Origin: Flavobacterium sp.
GTDB taxonomy: Bacteria > Bacteroidota > Bacteroidia > Flavobacteriales > Flavobacteriaceae
Length of the DNA: 64,000 nucleotides
Reading direction: 5' to 3'
Assembly: GCA_023251135.1 (NCBI GenBank)
Contig: JAHEZJ010000008.1
Coordinates: 62,001 to 126,000 of the forward strand
Within the stretch, counting starts at the first letter, position 1; each line of letters starts with the position of its first letter. Below are positions 1 to 8,718 of this stretch, one piece after another. Made by a program: the position numbers and the translations under genes. The notes beneath the pieces were generated by a model. The model did not search any database and was not told the origin of the DNA. It was given only the letters and a program-made list of their open reading frames with translations.

Positions 1-752
1 GCGGAGCGTCGTTTGAAATTGGATTTTCGTATTTCGTTTCAATCAGCTCGTACTTCGAATCATAAATCGAAATCGATTGTAGATTAAAAGCAATAATCTC
101 ATAAATAGGCTGTTTAAACCCGGCCATCTTAGTTCCTAGTATGGTTTCTTTTAATTTATGATTACCAAACTGATATTGCGAAACTTTTTCGGTTTGAAAC
201 AAATGCTGCTTGCTGATTATTTCTTTGAATTTATAATCAGAAGAATCAATGTTAATGCGTTTTTTGTCGAGATTTTTGTAAGCTGCTGTAGAGTCGATTC
301 TGCCGTCGATCGAATCCGGATTTGCGGTTACGATAAGTTTGTTGTAACTTTTATACTCGAAGCTGTTGAGTTTTTTTTGCGGATTGTTTTTGTTTTTATT
401 CGCAATAACCTTCTTAATGATCGTCAGGGCCGGATTTTCGTTTGAAACCACCACTTCTTTTAAATCGTCGGTTTTTTGAGAAAGAGAGATGGGATAAAAA
501 GTTTTATGCTCCGCAACTGAAATTGTTCTGGTTTGAAAGCCAATATACGAAACGGTAAAAGCAACTGGTTTTGCAGACATTTTCAGAATGAACTTCCCGT
601 CAACATCCGTAATCGTATTGTTGCTGTCTGAAGTTGTAATGGTTGCAAAAGGGAGCGGTTTATTATTAGAGTCCGTTACAATTCCGTTTATTTGAAACTG
701 CGCCTGAATGGTAAGCGTGAAAAACAAAGTCAACAAACAAAATAGCTTCATA
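1..752 (-). CDS. DUF5686-type outer-membrane protein, N-terminal part
   Basis: The gene is read leftward and runs off the window edge, so only the first 250 residues are visible. It starts MKLFCLLTLFF with a signal peptide ending around TIQAQ. A carboxypeptidase-regulatory-like (CarboxypepD_reg) beta domain follows, with the typical pattern INGIVTDSNNKPLPFATI and DVDGKF. Next is a charged region (ALTIIKKVIANKNKNNPQKK) of the kind seen at the start of DUF5686 proteins. DUF5686 members are predicted surface or outer-membrane proteins of Bacteroidota with no settled function. The C-terminal barrel would lie outside the window, so the family call rests on the N-terminal part only. Confidence 0.75.
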
Positions 753-813
753 GAGAATGTTATAGTTTCAAAAACGGACAAAATGTAAAAATGGTATGCA
801 AAAATAAGAATAA

Positions 814-851
814 AAAAATCCGTTCAGTACAATTTAACTAAACGGATTTTT
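814..851 (-). terminator. Intrinsic terminator after frr
   Basis: AAAAATCCGTT and AACGGATTTTT form an 11-bp perfect stem. On the minus strand the stem runs into a T tract, 19 bases after the frr stop codon. It separates frr from the DUF5686 gene that follows. Confidence 0.8.
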
Positions 852-869
852 ATTTTGTGTTGAATAGGA

Positions 870-1433
870 TTACACCTTCATGATTTCGGCTTCTTTTGCT
901 GCCAGTAATTCATCGATTTTTTTGATGTAAGTATTGGTTAAATTCTGAACCTGCTCTTCGGCTGATTTGCAGATGTCTTCAGAAGTTCCTTCTTTTTCTA
1001 ATTTTTTGATATCCGTATTAGCATCCTTACGTACGTTACGAACTCCAATTTTAGCATCTTCTGCTTCAGATTTTGCTTGTTTGGCTAAGTCTTTACGACG
1101 CTCTTCTGTCAAAGGCGGAACACTGATGATGATAACGTCTCCGTTATTCATTGGGTTAAAACCAATGTTGGCTACCATGATTGCTTTTTCGATAACTTGT
1201 AGCATGTTTTTTTCAAAAGGCTGTAAAGTGATCGTTCTCGCATCAGGAACACTAATTTTTGACACCTGAGAAAGAGGTGTTGCAGATCCGTAATAATCTA
1301 CAAAAACACTTCCCAACATTGCCGGAGAAGCTTTTCCTGCACGAATGTTAAGAAATTCTTTCTCTAAATGTGCAATCGAACCATTCATAGATTCTTCAGT
1401 ACTATCTAATATAAATTCTATTTCTTCCGTCAT
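870..1433 (-). CDS. frr: Ribosome-recycling factor
   Basis: RRF splits post-termination ribosomes together with EF-G. The 187-residue length matches the family (about 185). The conserved core is visible: NIRAGKASPAML near residue 30, then DARTITLQPFEK, and PPLTEERRKDLAKQAK, which begins the long helical bundle domain. It lies 160 bp downstream of pyrH in the same direction, a conserved bacterial order, and is followed by a clear terminator. The gap to pyrH is AT-rich with no strong hairpin, so co-transcription is likely. Confidence 0.97.
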   Translation of the reverse strand: MTEEIEFILDSTEESMNGSIAHLEKEFLNIRAGKASPAMLGSVFVDYYGSATPLSQVSKISVPDARTITLQPFEKNMLQVIEKAIMVANIGFNPMNNGDVIIISVPPLTEERRKDLAKQAKSEAEDAKIGVRNVRKDANTDIKKLEKEGTSEDICKSAEEQVQNLTNTYIKKIDELLAAKEAEIMKV

Positions 1434-1593
1434 TTTTTTAGATTTTTAGATTTTAGAGGATTGGGTTTTCAAATTTTAAAGAAAATACACCTCTAATTTA
1501 CTAACTAATATATTTTATTTTTATGAATACTTTGTAAACATTGTCAAAATTTAGAAAAATGGAGTGATCTAAAATTCTGACAATCTAAGCAGT

Positions 1594-2301
1594 CTAGATG
1601 TTCACTACTGTTCCAACGTTTTCACCTTCACAGATTTTCAAAAGATTACCAATTTTGTTCATATCAAAAACAACGATCGGTAATTTGTTTTCCTGGCTTA
1701 AAGTAAAAGCAGTGGTATCCATCACATTCAATCCTTTTTTAAGGACATCATCAAACGAAATAAAATCAAACTTCACAGCTGCTGCATTTTTTTCAGGATC
1801 AGAATCATAAACACCATCCACACGGGTTCCTTTTAAGATCACATCTGCATTGATTTCAATTCCTCTTAAAACGGCTGCTGTATCGGTTGTAAAATAAGGA
1901 TTTCCGGTTCCGGCACCAAAAATTACAATTCTTCCTTTTTCAAGATGACGGTCTGCTCTTCTTTTGATATAAGGTTCTGCAATAGACTCCATTTTTAAAG
2001 CAGTCTGCAAACGCGTTTTCATTCCTTTGTCTTCAAGTGCACCCTGCAAAGCCATTCCATTAATTACAGTAGCAAGCATTCCCATGTAGTCACCTTGTAC
2101 TCTATCCATACCGGCACTTGCACCAGCAACGCCTCTAAAAATATTTCCTCCGCCAATAACAATAGCAATCTCTACTCCTTTGTTATGAATTTGCTTAATT
2201 TCTTCAGCATATTCAGCTAATCTTTTAGGGTCAATTCCGTATTGTAAATCACCCATTAAGGCCTCGCCGCTAAGTTTTAGAAGAATTCTTTTATATTTCA
2301 T
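1594..2301 (-). CDS. pyrH: UMP kinase
   Basis: Bacterial UMP kinase phosphorylates UMP to UDP in pyrimidine nucleotide synthesis. The 235-residue protein has the amino-acid-kinase fold signatures: [10 protein letters not shown] near the N-terminus, [11 protein letters not shown], and the late segment [12 protein letters not shown]. Length is typical. The start at 2301 sits about 20 bp downstream of a perfect -7 box, giving a short leader. It is the first gene of the pyrH-frr pair and is divergent from the thioredoxin-like gene. Confidence 0.97.
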   Translation of the reverse strand: MKYKRILLKLSGEALMGDLQYGIDPKRLAEYAEEIKQIHNKGVEIAIVIGGGNIFRGVAGASAGMDRVQGDYMGMLATVINGMALQGALEDKGMKTRLQTALKMESIAEPYIKRRADRHLEKGRIVIFGAGTGNPYFTTDTAAVLRGIEINADVILKGTRVDGVYDSDPEKNAAAVKFDFISFDDVLKKGLNVMDTTAFTLSQENKLPIVVFDMNKIGNLLKICEGENVGTVVNI

Positions 2302-2322
2302 TTTTGTGTTGCGTTAATTTGT

Positions 2323-2353
2323 GCAAATATAGACATATTCTGATTTTTAGAAA
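2323..2353 (-). promoter_or_regulatory. pyrH promoter
   Basis: On the minus strand TATATTTG (2330-2323) matches the Bacteroidota -7 consensus TAnnTTTG perfectly. A TTTC 19 bp upstream approximates the -33 TTTG. The position fits transcription into pyrH. Confidence 0.65.
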
Positions 2354-2489
2354 TAATGTTTCAAAAAAAATAATAGTTCTTTTCGTTTTAAATCGATACA
2401 GATTTTTTGGATTTCTTTGAATGTGACAAAAGTCATTCTCTAAGTCCTCTTAAAAGTTGTAAATTTATACAATCCAAAAATCGCTAAAT

Positions 2490-3104
2490 ATGAAAAATAG
2501 TATAGCCAAAGCATTATTCAACAGTCATTCGTATACCGAATATCGAAAAATAGTCACCGATTTATTAGTAGAGGGCAAGTCAACCGGTAATGAACAATCT
2601 GAAAGCTTAACCAATTACAGCAAGCTCAATGAAGCCAGAATGAATCGACTGGAGAAAACCATGAAAGTTGCTGATGAGGTGCTTTTAGAATTAGAAAATT
2701 TAAAACACAATTACATCTGGCTGGTAATTTCGGAAGGCTGGTGTGGTGATGCGGCACAAATACTTCCTATACTTCATAAAATGGCTTTGGTTTCACACAA
2801 AAAAATTGATCTGCGAATTGTTTTACGCGATGAAAATGAGGTGTTAATGAATCAGTATCTCACAAATGGTGGCAGAGCGATTCCAAAAGTCATCGTGATT
2901 TGTAAAGAAACCGGAATTGCCCGTGCTGATTGGGGACCAAGACCCAAAGGTGCAGCCGACTTGATGATAAACTATAAAAAGGAGTTTGGTGTAATTGATG
3001 AAAAGATTAAAACCGATTTGCAATTGTGGTATTTGGCCGATAAAGGTCTGAGTACTCAAAACGAACTTATGGAAATAATGCGTTTGGTTGAAATTCGGGA
3101 GTAA
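2490..3104 (+). CDS. Thioredoxin-family protein with single active-site Cys
   Basis: This 204-residue protein has a central thioredoxin-like segment, LVISEGWCGDAAQILPIL. Only one cysteine (C85) occupies the active site, followed by GDA rather than the usual GPC. A cis-Pro-like GGRAIPKVIVI follows about 45 residues later. This resembles the Thioredoxin_9 family of small bacterial proteins, whose redox partner is not settled. There is no signal peptide, so it is probably cytoplasmic. Its TAA stop overlaps the ATG of the PhyH-like gene by one base (TAATG), implying translational coupling and a shared role. Confidence 0.75.
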   Translation: MKNSIAKALFNSHSYTEYRKIVTDLLVEGKSTGNEQSESLTNYSKLNEARMNRLEKTMKVADEVLLELENLKHNYIWLVISEGWCGDAAQILPILHKMALVSHKKIDLRIVLRDENEVLMNQYLTNGGRAIPKVIVICKETGIARADWGPRPKGAADLMINYKKEFGVIDEKIKTDLQLWYLADKGLSTQNELMEIMRLVEIRE

Positions 3105-3844
3105 TGAAAGAATATGAGCAAACCGGATATGCCTGTCTCGAGAACTTCTTCTCCGAGAAGGAACTTTTTGCTATTGAAAAAATACTGATTCAATTTCATG
3201 AACGCTGGTTGCCTGACCATGCAGCGGATTATGAAAAGGGAGTTTTAAACAGTCATAGTCTTACCTCAGGAAAATATCTCAGTGAAGAAGAGAAAGCAGC
3301 TCTTTTTGAATTTATTTCGCACGACAAATTAGCCGAATTGCTGAAAGCGATCTTTCCGAAGACTCCAATTTTTTTGAATACACAGCTTTTCTTTGATCCA
3401 AAGAATGCCGATCAGAAAAATTATTGGCATCGCGATATTCAATATACAGGCATGACCGTCGACGATCAAAAGAAAGCCATCCAAACTCAATATGTAGTTC
3501 ATTTCAGGATTCCGATGAAAAGTGAACCCGGGATCGAACTGATTCCGAAAACGCATCGCGAATGGGATTTACCAAAGGAGTTTGAGGTTCGGAATGCTTT
3601 GAACGGTTGCCGCCCAAATGATGCTTTAGAACGGGGAGAAATTATAAAACTGAATCGTGGAGATCTTTTTATTTTTTCTGCCAATATGATTCATCGCGGA
3701 ATTTATGGAAACGATCGGTTTTCTTTTGATGTCATTTTTTGTGATAACATTCCCGAAATAAAAAGTTTTATAAACAGAGACAATTTGCCGTCGGCGAAAA
3801 TACTCGGAACGCTTAAAAACAAAGCGTTTTTTGATTTTTTGTAG
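3104..3844 (+). CDS. Phytanoyl-CoA dioxygenase (PhyH)-family protein
   Basis: This 246-residue protein looks like a non-heme Fe(II)/2-oxoglutarate oxygenase. The metal triad is visible as H109 and D111 in WHRDIQYTG and H197 in SANMIHRGIYGN. R205 a few residues later is suited to binding 2-oxoglutarate. The substrate cannot be read from sequence; PhyH members act on fatty acyl chains, small metabolites and natural products. It is translationally coupled to the upstream thioredoxin-like gene, so the pair may act together. Confidence 0.8.
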   Translation: MKEYEQTGYACLENFFSEKELFAIEKILIQFHERWLPDHAADYEKGVLNSHSLTSGKYLSEEEKAALFEFISHDKLAELLKAIFPKTPIFLNTQLFFDPKNADQKNYWHRDIQYTGMTVDDQKKAIQTQYVVHFRIPMKSEPGIELIPKTHREWDLPKEFEVRNALNGCRPNDALERGEIIKLNRGDLFIFSANMIHRGIYGNDRFSFDVIFCDNIPEIKSFINRDNLPSAKILGTLKNKAFFDFL

Positions 3845-3974
3845 GTTTTAGTGATAAAGAAAGTAGGAAAAGGTGCAATTGCAGCAAGTAAAAAAATAAA
3901 TCGTTGAAACCCCTTATTTTTCGGGTAATCGGCTATAAATAAGAATTTTAGTAATAAAAAATATACTAAAATAT

Positions 3975-4004
3975 TTTGTACTATTTTAATTTTTTGTAAC
4001 TTGG
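3975..4004 (+). promoter_or_regulatory. Promoter of small transcript
   Basis: TTTG (3975-3978), 18 bp, then TAACTTGG (3997-4004) matches the flavobacterial -33/-7 pattern with one mismatch in the -7 box. It lies about 90 bp upstream of the small ORF at 4094 and in the right direction. Confidence 0.45.
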
Positions 4005-4093
4005 CAGAGTAATCCCACTTCTATTATTCATTTTCTTATTTACTCTTTTTATTGGTGTTTATTTAATGTTTAACAATTAAAAAATACACTATC

Positions 4094-4171
4094 ATGAAAA
4101 AGTTATTCGAAAGATTTTACGATTTTGTTTCGGGCTTGTTGTTTGGAGGTAAGAATGTACCACATTACTAA
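4094..4171 (+). CDS. Small ORF, 25 residues, unknown
   Basis: The ORF starts ATG AAA AAG and encodes a 25-residue peptide beginning MKKLFERFYDFVSGLLFGG. It has an amphipathic middle and five Phe/Tyr among residues 5-17. It is framed by a candidate promoter and, 50 bp after the stop, a 10-bp perfect terminator hairpin. The next gene downstream points the other way, so this is not an ordinary leader of an adjacent gene. The last codons contain CACATTACT, which is repeated exactly in the terminator's 5' arm. Either a small-protein gene or a small RNA with a peptide leader fits. No family recognised. Confidence 0.4.
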   Translation: MKKLFERFYDFVSGLLFGGKNVPHY

Positions 4172-4221
4172 CTTCAAAAAAAACGAGAGCTTATGAAATA
4201 AAACTACTTTGCAAGAAGTTG

Positions 4222-4263
4222 GCACATTACTATGGATATACATGAAGTAATGTGCTTTTTTAT
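4222..4263 (+). terminator. Terminator of small transcript, with duplicated 5' arm
   Basis: GCACATTACT (4222-4231) pairs perfectly with AGTAATGTGC (4246-4255), followed by a run of Ts. CACATTACT also occurs at 4161-4169 at the end of the small ORF and could compete for the same 3' arm. AACTTC (4170-4175) and GAAGTT (4215-4220) form another possible stem. The T run lies only on the plus-strand side. Confidence 0.75.
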
Positions 4264-4363
4264 TTCTGACCCCCAAGGCAATTTAGTTTATTAGAGAAGT
4301 GAATTGAAAAACAAACGTTTTTCTTTACTTACAGAAATGATGCTGTAAATTTTATCCATTGTA

Positions 4364-5662
4364 TTACTTGGCCGTTTTAAAATCTATTAAAAAAGGCTTC
4401 AGTCTTATTCCGTTTTGTTTTCTGAAATTGTCCGAAATTAGAATTTGATAGTGATGATCGGGTTCTAAATCGGCTTTAATAGTCCACGATTTCATATCCG
4501 AAGACCAGATTCTTTCCGTATTTATTTTTGGAAAAAAGTTTTCGCCAAGAGGGCCAAAGTCTACACCTGTACTGCGCCCGTTTAGAGGTTCCGAAAACGT
4601 AATGGTAATTTCGACAGCTCCTGATTTTACTTTTTGACTGCCGTTTTTAAAGGCTGACAGCGAGACAACAGTTGGTCTTTGCTTTTCGTAATTCTGCTGC
4701 AATTTTTTCAGACTTTGAGGGAATAGTTTTGTACCGTCAACAATGCGGGCAACCTCTTTTTCATTGTGGTAATCCAATTCGATAAGCGTTTTTATCGCTT
4801 TTGCTTTGTCTTTGGCTGCATTGTAGTAACGCTCACAAATTTCATAACCCACATAATAGCCCAGATCTCTAACCTTTAAACTGTTTTTATTTTCACCCCA
4901 GATCCAATTGTAATTGTTGCTTCTGAGGTATAAGTCGGCAATAAACTGATCGATTACTTTTTGTTGGTTGCTTTTTCCAAATTCAATTGCAGATGCACTA
5001 GACTTTTTACCGGTTACTTTGCAGGAAATAAATTCGGCCACGCCTTCATACAAACACATCGAAAGTAAATTTTCGACCAGTTCTTTTTGCTGTGTATGAA
5101 TGTATTCATGTGTGCAGAGCAGTGCTATGTTTTTTCTCGGATGGTACTCTTTGTAAAAAGACTGTCTCCAGGCAGGGAGTTCATCAATAACAGTGGTTTT
5201 GTCTGCCAGACTCATTTCGCTTCCAATTAAAATCCGATCATTTTGGACCGTTCCGTTTGTTCGGAAAGCTCCAATAGAAAAATAAAGAGTTGATGGTTTT
5301 AAATCGGGATAGGCTTGTTTCAGTTTGTTGATGTCGGCATCGATCTCCGGGTAAAGTTCGCTCGAGTTTAAAGTATTTGGTTTTAATGAATTCCAGAATT
5401 TGGGATACTTGTTTATCGCATTGATAAAATCTTTAGAGGTGTAATTGCGAACTTCGATTAAGCTTTTTAAGCCCGGACTGGCTTTGTCGAGGTAGAATTC
5501 TTGTAAAAGAGAATATTGTTTTACGCTGTCTTTTTCAATGCTGATTTTGCTGTAGGCATCCCAGAAATTATCAATATCAACGGAAACAATTTTTTGATTT
5601 CCGGTTTGACTGTAGGAGGAGATTGCAAAGACAAACAGTACTAGCAAAAAGTGGTTTTTCAT
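4364..5662 (-). CDS. Secreted putative zinc metalloprotease (DUF2268-like)
   Basis: The 432-residue protein starts with a signal peptide (MKNHFLLVLFVFAISSYSQT). A gluzincin-type HEYIH motif lies at H185-H189, followed about 20 residues later by a Glu in YEGVAEFISC that could be the third zinc ligand. The arrangement fits DUF2268-like predicted Zn-dependent proteases. The last ~100 residues (VVSLSAFKNG to the end) look like an Ig-like domain with conserved FSEPLN. It is a single gene with unrelated neighbours. Proteolysis is inferred from the motif only. Confidence 0.65.
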   Translation of the reverse strand: MKNHFLLVLFVFAISSYSQTGNQKIVSVDIDNFWDAYSKISIEKDSVKQYSLLQEFYLDKASPGLKSLIEVRNYTSKDFINAINKYPKFWNSLKPNTLNSSELYPEIDADINKLKQAYPDLKPSTLYFSIGAFRTNGTVQNDRILIGSEMSLADKTTVIDELPAWRQSFYKEYHPRKNIALLCTHEYIHTQQKELVENLLSMCLYEGVAEFISCKVTGKKSSASAIEFGKSNQQKVIDQFIADLYLRSNNYNWIWGENKNSLKVRDLGYYVGYEICERYYNAAKDKAKAIKTLIELDYHNEKEVARIVDGTKLFPQSLKKLQQNYEKQRPTVVSLSAFKNGSQKVKSGAVEITITFSEPLNGRSTGVDFGPLGENFFPKINTERIWSSDMKSWTIKADLEPDHHYQILISDNFRKQNGIRLKPFLIDFKTAK

Positions 5663-5747
5663 GTTTTTGGTTTTTTAGTCTGCCGTCTAAAATACAAAAA
5701 AAATGAAAAGTATGGGTTTGCTAAATTTTCCTGAGAAAAGGTACGTT

Positions 5748-6443
5748 TTATTCGGACTGAAGGCTTTCTTCAAAAAGTGTAATGTCGATTGCGTTTTTTA
5801 CGTCGTAATCGCCAATCTTAGTGCGTCGCAACACCGTTAAATGCGATCCGGAGTGCATCGCTTTTCCAAAGTCAAAAGCCAAAGAACGAATATAGGTTCC
5901 TTTGCTGCAAACGACTCTAAAATCGATTTCAGGTAAAGCAATTCGGGTAATTTCGAATTCGTGAATAGTGGTTTTTCTGCTGGCAATTTCTACCGTTTCT
6001 CCGGCACGTGCATGCTCGTACAAGCGAACACCGTCTTTTTTGATAGCAGAGAAAATAGGCGGTTTCTGATCGATTTCGCCCAAAAACTGTTTCACTGTTT
6101 CGTGAATCAACGCTTCGTCGATATGAGAAGTTGGAAAAGTCTGATCGATTTCGGTTTCTAAATCATAAGATGGAGTGGTGGCTCCAATATAAAAAGTGCC
6201 CGTATATTCTTTCGCCTGACCCTGCAGCTCCGAAATTCTTTTGGTAAACTTTCCGGTACAAATGAGTAATAAGCCTGTTGCCAACGGATCTAAAGTTCCC
6301 GCATGACCAATTTTGAACTTTTTAGGAAGTCCAACTTTATTAATTAAGAGGTATTTTAATTTATTGACAGCTTGAAACGAACTCCATTTTAAAGGTTTGT
6401 CAATCAGTAAAACCTGTCCGTTTAAATATTCTTCAGGAGTCAT
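5748..6443 (-). CDS. truB: tRNA pseudouridine(55) synthase
   Basis: TruB isomerises U55 of the tRNA T-loop. The catalytic motif HAGTLDPLATGLL is present, with the catalytic aspartate at D52. VDKPxxWSSF-type residues occur near position 15 (LIDKPLKWSSF) and the later IRSLAFDFG is also conserved. At 231 residues it lacks the extra C-terminal PUA domain of the longer proteobacterial form. Its ATG overlaps the stop of uppP by one base (TAATG), so it is translationally coupled. The downstream gene is unrelated. Confidence 0.95.
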   Translation of the reverse strand: MTPEEYLNGQVLLIDKPLKWSSFQAVNKLKYLLINKVGLPKKFKIGHAGTLDPLATGLLLICTGKFTKRISELQGQAKEYTGTFYIGATTPSYDLETEIDQTFPTSHIDEALIHETVKQFLGEIDQKPPIFSAIKKDGVRLYEHARAGETVEIASRKTTIHEFEITRIALPEIDFRVVCSKGTYIRSLAFDFGKAMHSGSHLTVLRRTKIGDYDVKNAIDITLFEESLQSE

Positions 6444-7240
6444 TATATAATCGTAAGGGGATGAATGAAAAAGTGAATCAACAGCAGAACAATTCCGGCG
6501 ATGATTCGGTAGTAACCAAAAACTTTGAAACCGTTTTTAGTCAAAAATCCAATAAAGGATTTGATTGCTAGTAGCGCTACAATAAAAGCAACGACATTTC
6601 CAATCACTAATATATTAATCTGATCGTGAGATAGTTCGAATCCGGCTTTGTAATAATCGTAACATTTTTTTACCGTGGCACCCAACATGGTCGGAACGGC
6701 TAAAAAGAACGAGAATTCCGCTGCTGTGGTACGGGATAGTTTTTGAGACATTCCACCCACAATACTGGCTCCGCTTCTTGAAACTCCCGGAATCATGGCA
6801 ATACATTGAAACAAACCAATTTTGAAAGCTTGCAAATACGTAATTTCCGAAGAATTTTCGGTAGCATTCGGATTGTTGAACCACTCGTCAACTTTTAGTA
6901 AAATTAACCCTCCTATTAAAAGAGAAATGGCAACTGTAACAGGGTTTTCTAATAAGCCATCGATAAAATCGCTTAGCAATAAACCTAATACTACAGCCGG
7001 AATAAAGGCTACTAAAAGTTTAAAGTAAAAATCAAGTGTTTGAAAGAAACGTTTGAAATACAAAACAACTACTGAAAGTATAGCACCAAGCTGGATGACA
7101 ATCGTGAAAAGTTTGGTAAAATCTTCGTGAGCAATTCCAAAAAAGGAAGAGGCAATAATCATGTGACCTGTTGAAGAAACGGGTAAAAACTCGGTGATTC
7201 CTTCAATAATAGCAAGAACGATAGCTTGTAATGTATTCAT
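6443..7240 (-). CDS. uppP: Undecaprenyl-diphosphatase (BacA/UppP)
   Basis: This integral membrane enzyme dephosphorylates undecaprenyl diphosphate to recycle the cell-wall lipid carrier. At 265 residues with about seven to eight hydrophobic segments it has the family length. The two signature regions are visible: [16 protein letters not shown] near residue 15 and [13 protein letters not shown] near residue 155. It is upstream of truB and downstream of DUF3098 and ftsX, a gene order I recall from many Flavobacteriaceae. Confidence 0.96.
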   Translation of the reverse strand: MNTLQAIVLAIIEGITEFLPVSSTGHMIIASSFFGIAHEDFTKLFTIVIQLGAILSVVVLYFKRFFQTLDFYFKLLVAFIPAVVLGLLLSDFIDGLLENPVTVAISLLIGGLILLKVDEWFNNPNATENSSEITYLQAFKIGLFQCIAMIPGVSRSGASIVGGMSQKLSRTTAAEFSFFLAVPTMLGATVKKCYDYYKAGFELSHDQINILVIGNVVAFIVALLAIKSFIGFLTKNGFKVFGYYRIIAGIVLLLIHFFIHPLTII

Positions 7241-7259
7241 TTATGAGATTGTTAGAATT

Positions 7260-7337
7260 TTAGTCTCCTTAGGCTTCTTAGATTTTATAGAAGATTATCG
7301 AAATAATCTAAGGGTCTAAGAAGTCTAAGGAATCTAA
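7260..7337. repeat. 23-bp imperfect inverted repeat
   Basis: TTAG..CTTCTTAGA (7260-7282) pairs with TCTAAGAAG..CTAA (7315-7337) with three mismatches. It fills the gap between the DUF3098 gene and uppP. It resembles the degenerate CTTAG-rich strings seen in other flavobacterial gaps and may weakly attenuate transcription. Confidence 0.5.
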
Positions 7338-7344
7338 ATAAAGT

Positions 7345-7596
7345 CTATTTGGATTTTTTGAAAATAGAGTAAATAGTGATTCCAAAGCCGATTAAAACGG
7401 TTGTTGGCGCCAGACGAATGCGTCGGAAATTAAAAACATCTTCATTAAAAACATTTGGATCGTTACTTCCTCCGCCAGACATTAAGATAAAACCTAAAGC
7501 GATAACTCCAATTCCGATTAATAGAATTTTGTAGTTGATTCCGTCAAAAAGGAATTCTTGTTTTGGTGCCTGTTCTTCTTTATTGTTGTTTTTCAT
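7345..7596 (-). CDS. DUF3098 small membrane protein
   Basis: This 83-residue protein has two hydrophobic segments: KILLIGIGVIALGFILMSGGG and, near the C-terminus, TTVLIGFGITIYSIF. Between them is a short loop with NEDVFNFRRIRLAP, which is characteristic of DUF3098. The family is restricted to Bacteroidota, and members often sit next to ftsX and uppP as here, suggesting an envelope or cell-division role. That role is inferred from context only. Confidence 0.8.
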   Translation of the reverse strand: MKNNNKEEQAPKQEFLFDGINYKILLIGIGVIALGFILMSGGGSNDPNVFNEDVFNFRRIRLAPTTVLIGFGITIYSIFKKSK

Positions 7597-7676
7597 TTTA
7601 TTTTTTTTGTGCCGCTGAGCGTAGCCAAGGCTTTTTAAAAATTTGCAATCTAAAATCTATAATCTGCGATCTAAAA

Positions 7677-8552
7677 TTAATACAGATCGTCGGTTCTTAA
7701 ATTCAGGAAACGTTGTGTTGCAAAGTGCGTGCTTACCCAGGTAATCAAAACCCCTAATCCGAATACGCCTACTAATACCAATCCAATTAAGGCTTTGTCT
7801 TCTATAATACCTAAGCCCGGGAAATTGGTTTCTACATAAAGTAAAAGTCCAACTAAAGCGATAATGGCCAAACCGGCGCCTAACATTCCCAGTTTTACAC
7901 TACGCATTACAAAAGGCTTACGGATAAACGATTTTGTTGCCCCCACCATTTGCATGGTTTTAATGATAAAACGATTAGAGTGAATGGATAAACGCAAGGA
8001 ACTGTTGATTAATAAAACGGCAATTATCGCAAGGAAACCGCTAATAATCAAAATCCACATACTTACTTTTTTGATATTGTCATTTACCAGATTCACCAAT
8101 TGTTTGTCGTAAACAATGTCTTCAATCATGGTGTTTTGACGTAGTTTGCTTTCTATTTTAAGGATGCTGTCTCTTTCAACGTAATCTGCTTTTAAGTGAA
8201 TGTCATAAGAGTTCAATAATGGATTTTCTCCTAAGAATGTCAGGAAATCTTCTCCAATAATGTCAGTGTGTTCCTTTGCCGCTTTCTCTTTGGTTACATA
8301 AACGAATGATTTTGCAAAAGGAGCTCTTTTTAATTCGGTATTGAAAGCTTTTATCACGCTATCATTGGCTTCGTTTTTAAAGAAAACCGTCATTGCGATT
8401 TTTTCTTTAAAATCATTAGCCAGTTTTCTAGAGTTGATAATGAATAATCCCAGTACCCCTAAAAGGAATAAAACCAGAAATACACTTAATACAACCGAAA
8501 AATAAGAGGAAATTAACCTGCGCTTTTGAAATTTATCAAAGTTAGAACTCAT
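7677..8552 (-). CDS. ftsX: Cell division protein FtsX (permease-like)
   Basis: FtsX is the membrane half of the FtsEX complex that controls cell-wall hydrolases at division. The 291-residue protein has the usual layout: a first transmembrane segment (about 18-40), an extracytoplasmic loop of about 130 residues, then three transmembrane segments. The cytoplasmic IKTMQMVGATKSFIRKPF is the permease-domain signature. ftsE is not adjacent, as is common in Bacteroidota. It leads the group ftsX, DUF3098, uppP, truB. Confidence 0.92.
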   Translation of the reverse strand: MSSNFDKFQKRRLISSYFSVVLSVFLVLFLLGVLGLFIINSRKLANDFKEKIAMTVFFKNEANDSVIKAFNTELKRAPFAKSFVYVTKEKAAKEHTDIIGEDFLTFLGENPLLNSYDIHLKADYVERDSILKIESKLRQNTMIEDIVYDKQLVNLVNDNIKKVSMWILIISGFLAIIAVLLINSSLRLSIHSNRFIIKTMQMVGATKSFIRKPFVMRSVKLGMLGAGLAIIALVGLLLYVETNFPGLGIIEDKALIGLVLVGVFGLGVLITWVSTHFATQRFLNLRTDDLY

Positions 8553-8642
8553 AGTTTGCTTAAATTATGGGGTAAAAATAATAAAGAATTTCTTTAAATG
8601 AAGTTAATAACGTTCAAAGTTTTAACTTTCGTACAATAAATG

Positions 8643-8650
8643 TAAATTTG
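8643..8650 (+). promoter_or_regulatory. -7 box of leuS promoter
   Basis: TAAATTTG matches TAnnTTTG exactly, 68 bp upstream of leuS. No convincing -33 TTTG was found. The leader contains AGCAACT twice around a small GTTAC/GTAAC palindrome. Confidence 0.55.
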
Positions 8651-8718
8651 CGGACTTAATAATTCAGTACAACAAAACTTAGCAACTAGGTTACCTGGTA
8701 ACTCAGCAACTCAAAGAA

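Noticed and set aside
158..445. 95-codon plus-strand frame at the left edge
   Set aside because: It lies antisense to the DUF5686-type gene, which has a signal peptide and a recognisable N-terminal domain.
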